Shown here: positions 45,472 through 58,168 of the stretch, piece after piece
Layout: each line of letters begins with the position of its first letter
Numbering within the stretch: position 1 is the stretch's first letter
NCBI RefSeq assembly: GCF_021026345.1
Contig: NZ_JAJNCZ010000003.1
Span: 248,001 to 312,000 of the forward strand
Source: Rhizobium sp. GN54
GTDB lineage: Bacteria; Pseudomonadota; Alphaproteobacteria; Rhizobiales; Rhizobiaceae
Direction: 5' to 3'
DNA: 64,000 nt
The notes under the pieces: generated by a model
The model's database searches: none
What the model was told of the DNA's origin: nothing
What the model saw: the letters and a program-made list of their open reading frames with translations, nothing else
Position numbers and translations under genes: made by a program

Positions 45472-46380
45472 ATGGCAGACTTTGTCGCATTCGCGAGGAT
45501 GAACGGGCTTGGCAACAAGATCCTGGTCGTCGACATGCGCGGCCGCACCGACCGGGTGACGTCGGAGGCGGCGGTCGCGCTCACCGCGAACGCCGAGACC
45601 GCCTTCGACCAGATCATGGCGATCCACGATCCGAAGGCGGACGGCACCGACGCCTTCATCGACATTCTCAACTGCGACGGCAGCAAGGCGCAGGCCTGCG
45701 GCAACGGCACGCGCTGCGTCGTCCAGGCGCTTGCCGCAGAAACCGGCAGGAAGGCCTTCGCTTTCCAGACCGTCGCCGGCATCCTGAATGCGGTGGAGCA
45801 CGAGGACGGCACGATCTCCGTCGACATGGGCAAGCCCGTCTTCGAGTGGGACAGGATCCCACTTTCCGAGGAGTTCTTCGACACCCGCCGTATCGAGTTG
45901 CAGATCGGCCCGATCGACGATCCCGTGCTGCATTCGCCCTCGGCCATGTCGATGGGCAATCCGCACGCCATTTTCTGGGTCGATCGCGACGTGATGTCCT
46001 TCGACCTCGCCCGCTTCGGCCCGCTGCTCGAGAACCATCCGATTTTCCCCGAACGGGCCAACATCACGCTCGCCGAGGTCACCTCGCGCTCGTCGATGAC
46101 GACGCGGACCTGGGAGCGCGGCGCCGGGCTGACGCTCGCCTGCGGCTCCGCCGCCTGCGCCGCCGCCGTCAGCGGCGCCCGGACGGGCCGCACCGGGCGC
46201 AAGGTCGCCGTCACCGTCGCCAGCAGCCCGAACCGCGGCACGCTCGACATCGAGTGGCGCGAGAGCGACGACCACGTGATCATGACCGGGCCCGCCGAAT
46301 GGGAGTGGTCCGGCACCGTCGATCCCGCAACCGGGACCTGGCGGCGCGACGGGGCCGAAGGCGGAGCGGCCGCGCTTTGA
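45472..46380 (+). CDS. dapF: Diaminopimelate epimerase
   Basis: Cofactor-independent epimerase (302 aa) that converts LL- to meso-diaminopimelate for lysine and peptidoglycan. Catalytic cysteines: Cys in [10 protein letters not shown] and Cys in [25 protein letters not shown] at the N-terminus is diagnostic. Start ATG at 45472 (MADFVAFAR); ATG at 45463 is three codons upstream. The last bases overlap the start of mtaB, so the two are translationally coupled. Confidence 0.95.
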   Translation: MADFVAFARMNGLGNKILVVDMRGRTDRVTSEAAVALTANAETAFDQIMAIHDPKADGTDAFIDILNCDGSKAQACGNGTRCVVQALAAETGRKAFAFQTVAGILNAVEHEDGTISVDMGKPVFEWDRIPLSEEFFDTRRIELQIGPIDDPVLHSPSAMSMGNPHAIFWVDRDVMSFDLARFGPLLENHPIFPERANITLAEVTSRSSMTTRTWERGAGLTLACGSAACAAAVSGARTGRTGRKVAVTVASSPNRGTLDIEWRESDDHVIMTGPAEWEWSGTVDPATGTWRRDGAEGGAAAL

Positions 46381-47654
46381 GCGGCGTCGAGGTCATAACC
46401 TTCGGCTGCCGTCTCAACACCTACGAATCGGAAGTGATGCGCGGCGAGGCCGAGAAGGCGGGGCTGAACAACGCCATCCTCGTCAACACCTGCGCCGTCA
46501 CCGGCGAGGCCGTGCGCCAGGCCCGCCAGGCGATCCGCCGCGCCCGCCGCGACAATCCCCATGCCCGCATCATCGTCACCGGCTGCGCCGCGCAGACGGA
46601 GCAGGAAACCTTTGCCGGCATGCCGGAGGTGGACGCCGTGCTCGGCAACGAGGAAAAGCTGCGGAGCGCCTCCTACCGGTCCCTGCCGGATTTCGGCGTC
46701 TCGGCGGAAGAGAAGGTCCGCGTCAACGACATCATGGGCGTGACCGAGACCGCGCCGCAGATGGTCAAGGCGATCGACGGCCACGTGCGCGCCTTCATCC
46801 AGGTCCAGAACGGCTGCGACCACCGCTGCACCTTCTGCATCATCCCCTATGGTCGCGGCAATTCCCGCTCCGTGCCGATGGGCGCGATCGTCGACCAGGC
46901 GCGCAGGCTCGTCGACGGCGGCTACCGCGAGATCGTGCTGACCGGCGTCGACGCCACGAGCTACGGCGCCGACCTCCCCGGGCAGCCGAGCCTCGGCCTG
47001 CTGGCAAAGACGCTCCTGAAGCAGGTGCCGGATATCCTCCGGCTCAGGCTCTCCTCCATCGACGGCATCGAGGCGGACAGCCATCTCTTCGACCTGATCG
47101 CCGACGAGCCGCGCTTCATGCCCCATCTGCACCTGTCCCTGCAGCACGGCGACGACCTGATCCTGAAGCGGATGAAGCGGCGGCATTCTCGCCGGGACGC
47201 GATCGATTTCTGTCGCGAGGCGCGCAGCCTCCGGCCGGAGATCAGTTTCGGCGCCGACATGATCGCCGGCTTTCCGACCGAGACGGCGGAGATGGCGGAG
47301 CGGAGTGCGACACTCGCCGAGGCATGCGGCATCGCGCAGTTGCATGTCTTCCCCTACAGCCCCCGGCCCGGCACGCCGGCGGCACGCATGCCGCAACTCG
47401 ACCGGACGCTGGTCAAGGAGCGCGCCGCGCGCCTGCGCGAGACTGGACAAAAGCTGCAACTGGCCCATCTCTCCGCCATGGTGGGAAGCCGGCAAACGAT
47501 CCTTGTCGAAAACAACGGACTGGCGCATACGGAGAACTTCACGCTGGCCGATGCCGCAGGCCTTGTCCCGCGTGAACTTGTTTCGGTGGTCGTCACCGGC
47601 CACAATGGCAAGCACCTGACCGTGCGGGCAGACCCCGCATCCGTTCGCAACTAG
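46377..47654 (+). CDS. mtaB: tRNA t6A37 methylthiotransferase MtaB
   Basis: Radical-SAM enzyme (425 aa) that converts t6A37 to ms2t6A37 in tRNAs. The N-terminal UPF0004 domain has the first Fe-S cluster ligands ([22 protein letters not shown]). The radical-SAM CxxxCxxC is CDHRCTFC, followed by [12 protein letters not shown]-terminal TRAM-like tail is present. The start is TTG at 46377, whose TG is shared with the dapF stop (TTGA). No ATG gives a full-length protein, and the encoded N-terminus ([13 protein letters not shown]) fits the family. Confidence 0.92.
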   Translation: MSGVEVITFGCRLNTYESEVMRGEAEKAGLNNAILVNTCAVTGEAVRQARQAIRRARRDNPHARIIVTGCAAQTEQETFAGMPEVDAVLGNEEKLRSASYRSLPDFGVSAEEKVRVNDIMGVTETAPQMVKAIDGHVRAFIQVQNGCDHRCTFCIIPYGRGNSRSVPMGAIVDQARRLVDGGYREIVLTGVDATSYGADLPGQPSLGLLAKTLLKQVPDILRLRLSSIDGIEADSHLFDLIADEPRFMPHLHLSLQHGDDLILKRMKRRHSRRDAIDFCREARSLRPEISFGADMIAGFPTETAEMAERSATLAEACGIAQLHVFPYSPRPGTPAARMPQLDRTLVKERAARLRETGQKLQLAHLSAMVGSRQTILVENNGLAHTENFTLADAAGLVPRELVSVVVTGHNGKHLTVRADPASVRN

Positions 47655-47666
47655 CGGAAATCATTC

Positions 47667-49331
47667 ATGGCCTTCGGCTTCATCAAGAAAGTCTTCACCT
47701 TCGGCAAGGACGCAGCCCCTGCGCCACAAACGCATGAGGAGGCCGTAAAGCCCGCTCCGGTCCCCCAGGTCGAGGACGCCGGTCTTCCGCAGTCGGCACC
47801 GCTCGACGCCGCACCGGTCGAACCTGCCGGCGAGCATGATCTCCTGCTCGAGGAGGCCGAGGCTGCCAATCCCGAGGCGGCACATCATCGCGAGCCGCAG
47901 GTCGACATCTACCCGCTCCCGCCGGTCACCCACTCGCTGCCCCTGGCGCCCGACGAGGTGATCGCGCCGGAGATCGAGACGGCCGGCGGCCCGGCACCGG
48001 ACCTGGCCGGGCCTGCCGGTGAAGCCGGGGAAGCCGCAGGGGAGCCGGAAACGGCGCTGACCCCCGAGGCGGAGGCGATCCGCGCCGCCGAACTGGTCAA
48101 TATCGGCCTCGGCGGCGTCGAGCACGCCCATGAGGAGATCGAGGCAGCCGAAGCAGCAGCGAACGCTGCGGCGACCGACGACGACTTCCGGGCGGCCGAT
48201 GCCGATGCGGAGGCGGCGCTTTCCGAACCCTCGCCCGTGCCCGCCGACGAACCCGTCGCACCCCCGGCAAGGCCCGTAAAACCCAAGGCAAGAAAGACGA
48301 AGCCGGCCGAGCCGGACGTCGCCGAGGAAAGCCGCCCCGAACCGGTGCTGCCGAAGGGCTTCTCCACGGCCGACCACAAGCCGAAGGAACAGCCTGCGGC
48401 ACCCGCCCCAAGGCTCAGTTGGTTCCAGCGCCTGCGCGCCGGCCTGGCGCGCACCTCGACGCAACTGACCGGCCAGATCGCCAGCCTCTTCACCAAGCGC
48501 AAGCTCGACGATGCGACGCTGCAGGATCTGGAAGATCTCCTGATCCAGGCCGACCTCGGCGTCGAGACGGCGCTGCGCATCACCGATACGCTCGCCGCCG
48601 AGCGCTACGGCAAGGACGTCACCGGCGAGGACGTCGGCCGCATCATGGCCGGCGAGATCACCAAGGTGCTCGAGCCCGTCGCAAAGCCGCTCGAACTCGA
48701 TCTTTCGCACAAGCCGCACGTCATCCTCGTTGTCGGCGTCAACGGCACGGGCAAGACGACGACGATCGGCAAGCTCGCAGCCAAGCTGTCGGGCGCCGGC
48801 CTGAAGGTGATGATGGCCGCGGGTGACACCTTCCGCGCCGCTGCGATCGAACAGCTGAAGATCTGGGCCGAGCGCACCGGCTCCGACATCGTCTCCTCCA
48901 AGCTCGGCGCCGACGCCGCCGGCCTCGCCTACGAGGCCTATGAGCAGGCGAAGGAAAAGAAGAGCGATGTCCTCATCGTCGACACCGCCGGCCGGCTGCA
49001 GAACAAGGCCGAGCTGATGGCGGAACTGGAAAAGATCGTCCGCGTGCTCGGCAAGCTCGATCCGGACGCGCCGCACACCGTGCTGCAGACGCTCGACGCC
49101 ACGACGGGCCAGAACGCGATGAACCAGGTGGAAATTTTCCGCAACGTCGCCGGCGTCTCCGGCCTGATCATGACAAAATTGGACGGTACGGCACGCGGCG
49201 GCATCCTGGTGGCGATTGCCGCCAAGCACAAGCTGCCGGTCTATTTCATCGGCGTCGGCGAAGGGATCGAAGATCTCGAACCGTTCGAGGCGAAGGATTT
49301 CGCGCAGGCGATTGCAGGGGTTGAGGCATGA
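47667..49331 (+). CDS. ftsY: SRP receptor FtsY
   Basis: Membrane-associated SRP receptor GTPase (554 aa). An acidic, Ala/Glu/Pro-rich A domain occupies about residues 10-250. It is preceded by an amphipathic N-terminus [15 protein letters not shown] that may bind the membrane. The NG domain starts near [14 protein letters not shown]-loop G357-V-N-G-T-G-K363-[10 protein letters not shown] and [10 protein letters not shown] follow. It starts 12 bases after mtaB and overlaps yciB by four bases (ATGA). Partner of Ffh, which is also in this window. Confidence 0.96.
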   Translation: MAFGFIKKVFTFGKDAAPAPQTHEEAVKPAPVPQVEDAGLPQSAPLDAAPVEPAGEHDLLLEEAEAANPEAAHHREPQVDIYPLPPVTHSLPLAPDEVIAPEIETAGGPAPDLAGPAGEAGEAAGEPETALTPEAEAIRAAELVNIGLGGVEHAHEEIEAAEAAANAAATDDDFRAADADAEAALSEPSPVPADEPVAPPARPVKPKARKTKPAEPDVAEESRPEPVLPKGFSTADHKPKEQPAAPAPRLSWFQRLRAGLARTSTQLTGQIASLFTKRKLDDATLQDLEDLLIQADLGVETALRITDTLAAERYGKDVTGEDVGRIMAGEITKVLEPVAKPLELDLSHKPHVILVVGVNGTGKTTTIGKLAAKLSGAGLKVMMAAGDTFRAAAIEQLKIWAERTGSDIVSSKLGADAAGLAYEAYEQAKEKKSDVLIVDTAGRLQNKAELMAELEKIVRVLGKLDPDAPHTVLQTLDATTGQNAMNQVEIFRNVAGVSGLIMTKLDGTARGGILVAIAAKHKLPVYFIGVGEGIEDLEPFEAKDFAQAIAGVEA

Positions 49332-49981
49332 GCAACGACAGGATCATCGAGACGCTGGACGACGCCGGCAAGCCCAAGATCAGCCCGGCGCTGAAGCTGG
49401 TGCTGGAACTTGGGCCCCTCGTCGTCTTCTTCTTCGCCAATTCGCGCGGCGAATGGCTGGCGGGGCATTTCCCCGCCCTTGCCGAGCTCGGCGGCCCGAT
49501 CTTCATCGCCACCGGCCTGTTCATGGCAGCCACGGCGGCCGCGCTTGTCGTCTCCTGGGTGCTGACGCGGACGCTCCCGATGATGCCGCTGGTCTCGGGC
49601 ATCGTCGTCTTCGTCTTCGGCGCGCTGACGCTCTGGCTGCAGAACGACACCTTCATCAAGATGAAGCCGACCATCGTCAACACGCTGTTCGGCGCGATCC
49701 TGCTCGGCGGCCTTGCCTTCGGCAAGCCGCTGCTCGGCTACGTCTTCAACGCCGCCTTCAAGCTGACCGACGAGGGCTGGCGCAAGCTGACGCTGCGCTG
49801 GGGCCTGTTCTTCCTGGTGCTCGCCGTGCTGAACGAGGTGGTCTGGCGCCAGTTCTCGACGGACTTCTGGGTGGCCTTCAAGGTCTGGGGCACGATGCCG
49901 ATCACCATCCTCTTCACGCTCGCCCAGATGCCGCTGATCATGAAGTATTCGGCCGAACCGGCAGAGACCAAGACGCCCTGA
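49328..49981 (+). CDS. yciB: Inner membrane septation protein A (YciB/IspA family)
   Basis: Inner-membrane protein (217 aa) with about five to six helices, linked in enterics to envelope stability and septation. Motifs include [20 protein letters not shown], the [13 protein letters not shown] segment and [20 protein letters not shown], all conserved in the family. Its ATG overlaps the ftsY stop (ATGA), so it is translationally coupled to ftsY. Confidence 0.93.
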   Translation: MSNDRIIETLDDAGKPKISPALKLVLELGPLVVFFFANSRGEWLAGHFPALAELGGPIFIATGLFMAATAAALVVSWVLTRTLPMMPLVSGIVVFVFGALTLWLQNDTFIKMKPTIVNTLFGAILLGGLAFGKPLLGYVFNAAFKLTDEGWRKLTLRWGLFFLVLAVLNEVVWRQFSTDFWVAFKVWGTMPITILFTLAQMPLIMKYSAEPAETKTP

Positions 49982-50028
49982 GGACGGCAGGGGCGGCCGA
50001 CAGCGCGGCCAGCCCTGCCACCTGACGG

Positions 50029-50655
50029 TCAGCCCGCCTGTGCGGGTGCGCCCAGTGCCTTCTCGATCGCCGGCATCAGTCCGTTCCTCAGGCTGTTCTC
50101 GTCGAACGGACCGACCTTCTTGTAGAGGATCGTGCCGTCTGGGCCGACGAGATAGCTTTCCGGAATGCCGTAGACCCCGAAGTCGATCGCCATCTTGCCG
50201 TTCGGGTCCAGCCCGATGGCGGCAAACGGATTGCCGAGCTCGCCGAGGAAGCGCAGCGCGTTCTCGTTGCCGTCCTTGTAGTTGACGCCGACGACGGTCA
50301 GGCGCGGATCCTGCGACAGCGCCATGATCGCCGGATGCTCCTGCCGGCAGGGTACGCACCAGGACGCCCAGAAATTGACGAGGGTCAGCTTGCCCTTCGT
50401 CGTCTCGGTGCCCAGCGCCGGGATCGCAACGCCGTCGCGCATCGCCCCCGCCAGGGGTTCCAGATCGCGGAACGGCGCCTTCGTGCCGATCAGCGCCGAC
50501 GGGATCTCCGAGATATCGCGCCCCGAGCGCAGCTGGAAGAAGAAGATCGCCGCCAGCGCCACGAAGATCGCCAGCGGCAACAGCGCCAGCAGCACGCGCG
50601 TGCGCGATCCGGACGGCCTTGCTTGCGCCGCCTTTTCGTCTGCCGGCACGCTCAT
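50029..50655 (-). CDS. ccmG: Cytochrome c maturation thioredoxin (DsbE)
   Basis: Membrane-anchored periplasmic thioredoxin-like protein (208 aa) that reduces apocytochrome c haem-binding cysteines. One N-terminal transmembrane helix (about residues 21-42) precedes the thioredoxin domain with active site [14 protein letters not shown] and the [13 protein letters not shown] cis-Pro region. The start ATG overlaps the ccmD stop (50652-50655), so the two are translationally coupled. Last gene of the ccmABCDG operon. Confidence 0.95.
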   Translation of the reverse strand: MSVPADEKAAQARPSGSRTRVLLALLPLAIFVALAAIFFFQLRSGRDISEIPSALIGTKAPFRDLEPLAGAMRDGVAIPALGTETTKGKLTLVNFWASWCVPCRQEHPAIMALSQDPRLTVVGVNYKDGNENALRFLGELGNPFAAIGLDPNGKMAIDFGVYGIPESYLVGPDGTILYKKVGPFDENSLRNGLMPAIEKALGAPAQAG

Positions 50656-50813
50656 CTCGCCTCTCCGGCAGAGCGGCGGCGGATGCCGGCGGCCTCCAGC
50701 GCCGCCAGTTCGCGCCGGCGCGCGCGGCCGTCGAGCCAGACCCAGAGGATGAGGGCGGCAACTGTCAGGAAGGCGGCCGCATAGGCGGCGGCGACATAGG
50801 TGGCATGGTTCAT
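50652..50813 (-). CDS. ccmD: Heme exporter protein CcmD
   Basis: Tiny membrane protein (53 aa) with one helix ([22 protein letters not shown]) followed by a basic tail ([19 protein letters not shown]). This is the standard CcmD architecture; it helps release holo-CcmE from CcmABC. Its ATG at 50813 overlaps the ccmC stop by four bases and its stop overlaps the ccmG start. The larger open frame around it is not real. Confidence 0.92.
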   Translation of the reverse strand: MNHATYVAAAYAAAFLTVAALILWVWLDGRARRRELAALEAAGIRRRSAGEAR

Positions 50814-51595
50814 CGCAGCGTCTCCTCGCGGGCAGCCGCGCCATGCCCGGCGGCGCGCGCGGCCAGCCGCCGCAGGGTCGCCACGCGCCGGCGCAGGATC
50901 TCGTTGCGCATCGCAAGGATGTGCAGCGTGAAGAACAGCAGCGTGAAGGCGATCGCCATGACAACGAGCGGGCGCAGGAATTCCGGGTCGATCGTCGGTC
51001 CGTCGAGGCGGATGACGCTGGCCGGCTGGTGCAGCGTGTTCCACCAGTCGACCGAGAACTTGATGATCGGGATGTTCACGAAACCGACGAGGATCAGGAT
51101 GGCGCTCACCCTGGCCGCCCGCGTCGGATCGTCGACCGCGCGGTTCAGCGCGATCAGGCCGAGATACATCAGAAAGAGCACGAACACCGAGGTCAGCCGC
51201 GCGTCCCACACCCACCAGGTGCCCCACATCGGCTTGCCCCACAGCGAACCGGTGATGAGCGCGATGAAGGTGAAACAGGCGCCGATCGGCGCGGCCATCT
51301 TCGCCGAGACGTCGGCGAGCGGATGCCGCCAGACGAGGGTTCCGAGCGCCGAGAGCGCCATCACCGAGTAGCACATCATCGACAGCCAGGCGGCGGGGAC
51401 GTGGATGTACATGATCCGCACCGTCTCGCCCTGCTGGTAGTCGCCGACGGTCGAAAAACAGAGATAGAGGCCGATGGCGAAAAACAGCGCCGTCGCCGCC
51501 GCCATCCATGGCCAGACGATCGCGCTCAACGCCAGGAACCGGGTCGGGTTGGCGAGATCGGAAAACTTGCGGATGGCCAGGCTCTGTTCGCTCAT
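50810..51595 (-). CDS. ccmC: Heme transporter CcmC
   Basis: Integral membrane haem-handling protein (261 aa) with six helices, which transfers haem to CcmE. The tryptophan-rich WWD motif is seen as [18 protein letters not shown]. The conserved His residues lie in MYIHVPAAW and further on before [11 protein letters not shown]. It starts 60 bases downstream of ccmB and overlaps ccmD. Confidence 0.96.
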   Translation of the reverse strand: MSEQSLAIRKFSDLANPTRFLALSAIVWPWMAAATALFFAIGLYLCFSTVGDYQQGETVRIMYIHVPAAWLSMMCYSVMALSALGTLVWRHPLADVSAKMAAPIGACFTFIALITGSLWGKPMWGTWWVWDARLTSVFVLFLMYLGLIALNRAVDDPTRAARVSAILILVGFVNIPIIKFSVDWWNTLHQPASVIRLDGPTIDPEFLRPLVVMAIAFTLLFFTLHILAMRNEILRRRVATLRRLAARAAGHGAAAREETLR

Positions 51596-51655
51596 GGGCT
51601 CTATCTACCGCTTTCGCCCCATCGCTGCAATTGACCGCCATCAATCACATTTGCG

Positions 51656-52315
51656 TCAATCCGTCGATGCGCGAAGTGCCGCGGCGGCGGCGACCGGGCC
51701 GATGACGGCAAAGACGAGCGTCAGCGCGGTCAGGAACAGGAACGGCGGCAGGAATGGCGCGGGCTCCTGCACGGCGGCATAGACGGCGCTGACGCCGAAG
51801 ATCAGCACCGGGATGGCAAGCGGCAGCACGAGGATGGAGACGAGCAGCCCGCCGCGCGGCAGCGCCACGGCGACGGCCGCACCCGCAGCCCCGATGAAGG
51901 TGATCGCCGGCGTTCCGACGAGAAGCGTCAGCATGGTCGCCGCCATCGCCGGCGCGTCCATGTTCATGAACAGCGCCAGGAGCGGCGAGGCGATCACCAG
52001 CGGCAGCCCGGTCGCGATCCAGTGCGCCAGGCACTTGACCAGCACCGTCAGCACCAGCGGCGTCTCCTGCATCAGGATGAGGTCGAGCGAACCGTCCTCG
52101 CGTTCGGCCTGGAACAGCCTGTCGAGACCGAGCAGAGCGGCCAGCAGCGCCCCGATCCACAGGATCGCGGGGCCGATGCGGGCAAGCAGGTTCAGGTCCG
52201 GCCCGACGCCGAAGGGAATGACGGCGACCACGGTCATGAAGAACAGGACCCCGATCATCGCCCCGCCCCCGGCGCGCACGGCAAGCTTGAGGTCGCGGAC
52301 GAGAAGCGCGGTCAT
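51656..52315 (-). CDS. ccmB: Heme exporter protein CcmB
   Basis: Membrane subunit of the CcmABCD complex (219 aa) with six helices. Family segments seen include the N-terminal LLVRDLKLAVRAGGG and EREDGSLDLILMQETPL. It is separated from ccmA by 289 bases that contain a large inverted repeat, unusual within a ccm operon. Confidence 0.94.
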   Translation of the reverse strand: MTALLVRDLKLAVRAGGGAMIGVLFFMTVVAVIPFGVGPDLNLLARIGPAILWIGALLAALLGLDRLFQAEREDGSLDLILMQETPLVLTVLVKCLAHWIATGLPLVIASPLLALFMNMDAPAMAATMLTLLVGTPAITFIGAAGAAVAVALPRGGLLVSILVLPLAIPVLIFGVSAVYAAVQEPAPFLPPFLFLTALTLVFAVIGPVAAAAALRASTD

Positions 52316-52381
52316 GGGTGCATGTTCCGTTCGGGCAACCGATTGTCGCGCCGCACTGCCCGGATTGGCGCAGGGAGCGTC

Positions 52382-52586
52382 CCCCCCTCTGCCCTGCCGG
52401 GCATCTCCCCCTCAAGGGGGGAGATCGGCAAGGAGTACCACCGTTGGCCGAAACGATTGCTGCGTCTTGCTGTCAAAATCCGTTGCCTCGTCGTTGCGCC
52501 AAACGGATCGGCTGCTTGAGGGCAGAGCGTGGCGGCTATCCGATCTCCCCCCTTGAGGGGGAGATGCCCGGCAGGGCAGAGGGGGG
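52382..52586. repeat. RIME-like intergenic element with 47-bp inverted arms
   Basis: Two perfect 47-base arms (52382-52428 and 52540-52586) in inverted orientation, separated by 111 bases. Each arm contains its own smaller palindromes (GCCCTGCCGGGC-like and CTCCCCCT...AGGGGGGAG). The arm sequence resembles Rhizobium intergenic mosaic elements (RIME), which are common non-coding repeats in Rhizobiaceae. It lies wholly between ccmA and ccmB. No ORF inside and no terminal duplication seen. Confidence 0.8.
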
Positions 52587-52604
52587 TTACGGATATCGCC
52601 ATCC

Positions 52605-53252
52605 TCACGCCCATGCCTCCGCAGAAGCCTCGGCAAACCCCGCCATGTGCAACTCCTTCACCGCTCCAAGTCCGAGCGGCTGGTGCGTCGCGGCGATCGC
52701 CAGCCCGCCGCGAGAGAGATGCGCCTTCACGAGGCCGGCAAACATCGTCTCGGCAGCCGCATCGAGCGCCGCCGTCGGTTCGTCGAGGATCCAGACCGGC
52801 CGCCAGGCGACGAGCAGCTTCGCCATCGCCATCCGTCGCTGCTGGCCGGCCGAGAGATAGCCGAAGGGCAGGTGCACGATGCCACCGAGGCCGACGGCGT
52901 CGGCCGCCGCGTCGATGCCGATGCCGGAGTCGCCGGCCGAATCACCGGCGAAGTCCTTCCAGAAGCGCAGGTTCTCCTCCACCGTCAGTTCGCGCTTCAT
53001 CGCGTTGCGGTGGCCGAGATAGTGGCAGGCGGATGCGACCGTCTCGAACGCGTGGTCACCCTCGCCGACAAGCCTGACCTTGCCGGTTTCCCGCGGTAGC
53101 AGGCCGGCCACGACGCGCAGCAATGTTGATTTGCCCGACCCGTTCGGACCTTTCACCACCAGCGCCTCGCCGGCGCCGATGTCGAAGGAGATGTCCCGGA
53201 AGATCAGGTCTTCGCCCCGTCTTGCACTCAGGCGCTCGGCAACGAGGCGCAT
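52605..53252 (-). CDS. ccmA: Cytochrome c biogenesis ATP-binding protein CcmA
   Basis: ABC ATPase (215 aa) of the haem-handling CcmABCD complex. Walker A GPNGSGKS, signature YLSAGQQRRMAMAKLL, Walker B PVWILDEPTAALD and the H-loop His in AIAATHQPLGL are all present. Start MRLVAERLSARRG at 53252. Divergent from acnA with about 260 bases between. Confidence 0.95.
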   Translation of the reverse strand: MRLVAERLSARRGEDLIFRDISFDIGAGEALVVKGPNGSGKSTLLRVVAGLLPRETGKVRLVGEGDHAFETVASACHYLGHRNAMKRELTVEENLRFWKDFAGDSAGDSGIGIDAAADAVGLGGIVHLPFGYLSAGQQRRMAMAKLLVAWRPVWILDEPTAALDAAAETMFAGLVKAHLSRGGLAIAATHQPLGLGAVKELHMAGFAEASAEAWA

Positions 53253-53329
53253 CTGTCCACTTTCCCTCTGCGACCTTGGCCGCACTGCAAAAAATTCTTC
53301 CGATCCTTACACCGGTCCTCTGGATCGTT

Positions 53330-53350
53330 CCTTAGAAATTATCTATAAGG
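53330..53350. promoter_or_regulatory. Candidate Irr/ICE-like site upstream of acnA
   Basis: Imperfect 21-base palindrome with CCTTA / TAAGG ends and 8 of 10 paired positions, AT-rich in a GC-rich region. It contains TTAGAA...TCTATAA, similar to the iron control element (TTTAGAA-N3-TTCTAAA type) bound by Irr in rhizobia. It sits 167 bases before acnA and 78 before the divergent ccmA start. Confidence 0.4.
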
Positions 53351-53516
53351 CCCGCAACACGCCAGCGGTCGGCGTGAATATCATCCTTGCGCCGAACCCG
53401 GAATGATTTCCGCGTACGGACAGCGGAAATGACCGCACCCGCATCCCATTTCGCGCTTCTCAAGCGCACGGGCGTTCGTACGTCAGCTTTTGGCGATCAG
53501 ACGAGACGGGGTATAA

Positions 53517-56210
<2,694 letters not shown>

Positions 56211-56236
56211 TCCCGACCGGAATTCCAGTCGATACG

Positions 56237-56268
56237 ATGCCGGGGCGATTGCCCCGGCATTTGTTTTT
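56237..56268 (+). terminator. Intrinsic terminator of acnA
   Basis: Ten-base-pair stem ATGCCGGGGC / GCCCCGGCAT, loop GATT, tail TTGTTTTT; 27 bases after the acnA stop. Confidence 0.9.
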
Positions 56269-56384
56269 GGGGCATAGTTCCCGCAAGGGAAGTCTCACTC
56301 CATCGTGACTTCCTGTTGACTGTGCAAGCGGGTATGACGGTCGCCGACGATGGCACCTCGCCTGCATTTTCTCCGGAATTCCGT

Positions 56385-57161
56385 ATGTCCAGACCGCTTA
56401 TCATTGGTTGCATTGCGAGCCTGCTGGCCATCCTTCCGGCAGTCGGCGGCGCGCGTGCGCAGGAAGCGGCCACGCAGCAACCGATCGGCGTTGTCGAACT
56501 GTTCACCAGCCAGGGATGCTCGTCCTGCCCGAAGGCCGACAAGGCGCTGGAGACCCTGATCCGCGAAGGCAGGGTGGTGGCACTCGCCTATCATGTCGAC
56601 TACTGGAACTACCTCGGCTGGACGGATACGCTGTCGACCAAGGAGAACACCGAACGCCAGTATGACTATGCCCGCATGTTCGGACGCGGCAGCGTCTACA
56701 CCCCGCAGGCCGTCATCAACGGCCGGGCACATGTCAACGGTGGGGAACTGGGGCAGATCCGCAGCCAGATCGAAACGCTCAACGCACAGGGCCGCGGTCT
56801 CTCGGTCGAGGTTTCCGCGGAGATCGTCCAGGACGAGATCCGCATTCGCATCGGCAACGGCCACGGCAAGGCGAACGTCTTCGCCGCCTATTTCGACGAT
56901 CAGCAGGACGTGGACATCATGGAAGGCGAGAACCGCGGTCGGAGGGTCACCTACTGGCATGCGGTGCGCGACATGGAGACGATCGGCATGTGGGAGGGAC
57001 AGGAGACCACCCTCGTCCTGCCGGCCAGCATCCTGAGCCAGAAGGGCACGGGCGGTTGCGCCATCCTCGTGCAGCGCATGAAGACGGGCGACACGCCCGG
57101 CGCCATTATCGGCGCGACGGTCATCAGGCCGACGCTGCCGCAGACGGCACGCCGGCAGTAG
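56385..57161 (+). CDS. DUF1223 domain-containing secreted thioredoxin-like protein
   Basis: Exported protein of unknown function (258 aa). A signal peptide is visible (MSRPLIIGCIASLLAILPAVGGARAQ). The domain starts VVELFTSQGCSSCPKADKAL, a thioredoxin/glutaredoxin-like CxxC motif (CSSC), then VVALAYHVDYWNYLGWTDTLS and YTPQAVINGRAHVNG, all typical of DUF1223. Likely a periplasmic redox protein. Start ATG at 56385; longer upstream frame not homologous. Located after acnA, an order I recall from other rhizobia. Confidence 0.85.
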   Translation: MSRPLIIGCIASLLAILPAVGGARAQEAATQQPIGVVELFTSQGCSSCPKADKALETLIREGRVVALAYHVDYWNYLGWTDTLSTKENTERQYDYARMFGRGSVYTPQAVINGRAHVNGGELGQIRSQIETLNAQGRGLSVEVSAEIVQDEIRIRIGNGHGKANVFAAYFDDQQDVDIMEGENRGRRVTYWHAVRDMETIGMWEGQETTLVLPASILSQKGTGGCAILVQRMKTGDTPGAIIGATVIRPTLPQTARRQ

Positions 57162-57763
57162 AACCTGCCTTCCGGCAGTTCGATGATGTGAGAAGAAAAA
57201 GGGGGGGGTCCGGACCGGGATCTTCGAGGGGCTGGGGCTTGAGGGTTCGAAGACACGCCGGGCCGGACCTTGACGAAGCTTCCGGCAACGGAATACAGGA
57301 TGAGCTTCGACGCGTGCCCCTGTGGCCGACCGATTTCCCGCACATGCAAAGCGGTTCGGCTGCAGGGCAGCGTCGTGACTTTCCTAGAAAATTTGGGCGC
57401 GGATTTGTCTGAAATGGGGCAAGCGCGCATTTTGCCGTGCCGTACTGGTTAACGGACGTCCCGGATCGGGACAACTCCCCCGCATTTTCAGGCGTTTGGG
57501 CGACATATGCGCGTGCAAATCGATGAGCGTTTCTGTGGAAATCCGGCCACAAGACCGCATTTCCGGGCCTCCGGCTGTCTCGAATTCGGCCCGCAACCGC
57601 GCAAATGAGACCTGTCGGTGCCGGCGAAATTTCTGCCTGTTTTTCGTGCCGATGCAGGCTCGCTGGGCAATATCGGCACCGCGCGCCGGCCTCCGGCGCT
57701 TGCAATTCCCTTCAGGTGAGGCACACTGTCATCCAACCGTCATTGTCGAAGTGCGGAGAACTG
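57162..57763. other. Gene-poor intergenic region
   Basis: 602 bases with no convincing gene. It contains a G8 run (57201-57208), a palindrome GGTCCGGACC (57207-57216) and a short hairpin GTCCCG/CGGGAC (57458-57472). A cysteine-containing 50-60 residue frame (57270 or 57300 to 57452) and a long minus-strand frame (57124-57705) are open, but neither resembles a protein family nor has a convincing ribosome binding site. It could hold a small RNA or long leader of the DUF2794 gene; nothing decisive seen. Confidence 0.5.
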
Positions 57764-58159
57764 ATGACTGATCAACCGGATTTGTCGCCGGGAGAAGCCG
57801 TGTCCCAAGGGTCGAGCGTCGTCGTCGACCTGGGGGAATACCGCAACCGCAAAGACCCGCTTCCGGTCACCTTCCATCGCAAGGAACTCGACTCCATCCT
57901 CCGGATCTACGGCCGCATGGTCGGAGAGGGAGAGTGGCGCGATTATGCGATCGACCATACCCATGAGAAGGCGGTGTTCTCGATTTTCAAGCGCTCCGGC
58001 GAGATGCCGCTGTTCCGGGTCGAGAAGAACCCGAAGCTGGCGTCGAAGCAGGGCGCCTACAGCGTCGTCAACACCCACGGCGTGATCCTCAAGCGGGGAC
58101 GCGACCTGCAGCAGGTGCTGAAGGTCTTCGACAAGGCCCTGAAGCTGGTCGAGAAATAG
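57764..58159 (+). CDS. DUF2794 domain-containing protein
   Basis: Small cytosolic protein (131 aa) of the alphaproteobacterial DUF2794 family, function unknown. The diagnostic core is VTFHRKELDSILRIYGRMVGEGEWRDYAIDH followed by FSIFKRSGEMPLFRVEKNPKL and GAYSVVNTHGVILKRG. The ATG at 57764 follows GCGGAG by seven bases; the open frame continues far upstream without homology. Confidence 0.85.
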   Translation: MTDQPDLSPGEAVSQGSSVVVDLGEYRNRKDPLPVTFHRKELDSILRIYGRMVGEGEWRDYAIDHTHEKAVFSIFKRSGEMPLFRVEKNPKLASKQGAYSVVNTHGVILKRGRDLQQVLKVFDKALKLVEK

Positions 58160-58168
58160 ACGGGCGCG

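Noticed and set aside
57201-57208. G8 homopolymer as a phase-variable switch
   Set aside because: It lies in an intergenic area outside any coding frame and far (over 550 bases) from the next start, so phase variation is unlikely.
57270-57452. Cysteine-containing 60-codon frame (TTG start; ATG at 57300)
   Set aside because: CPCGR motif is suggestive, but no homology recognised and the ribosome binding site is weak; left as part of the unassigned gap.
57124-57705. 193-codon minus-strand frame in the DUF2794 upstream gap
   Set aside because: No recognisable domain, Ser/Pro/Arg-rich composition typical of random high-GC frames, no clear ribosome binding site, and its end overlaps the DUF1223 gene.
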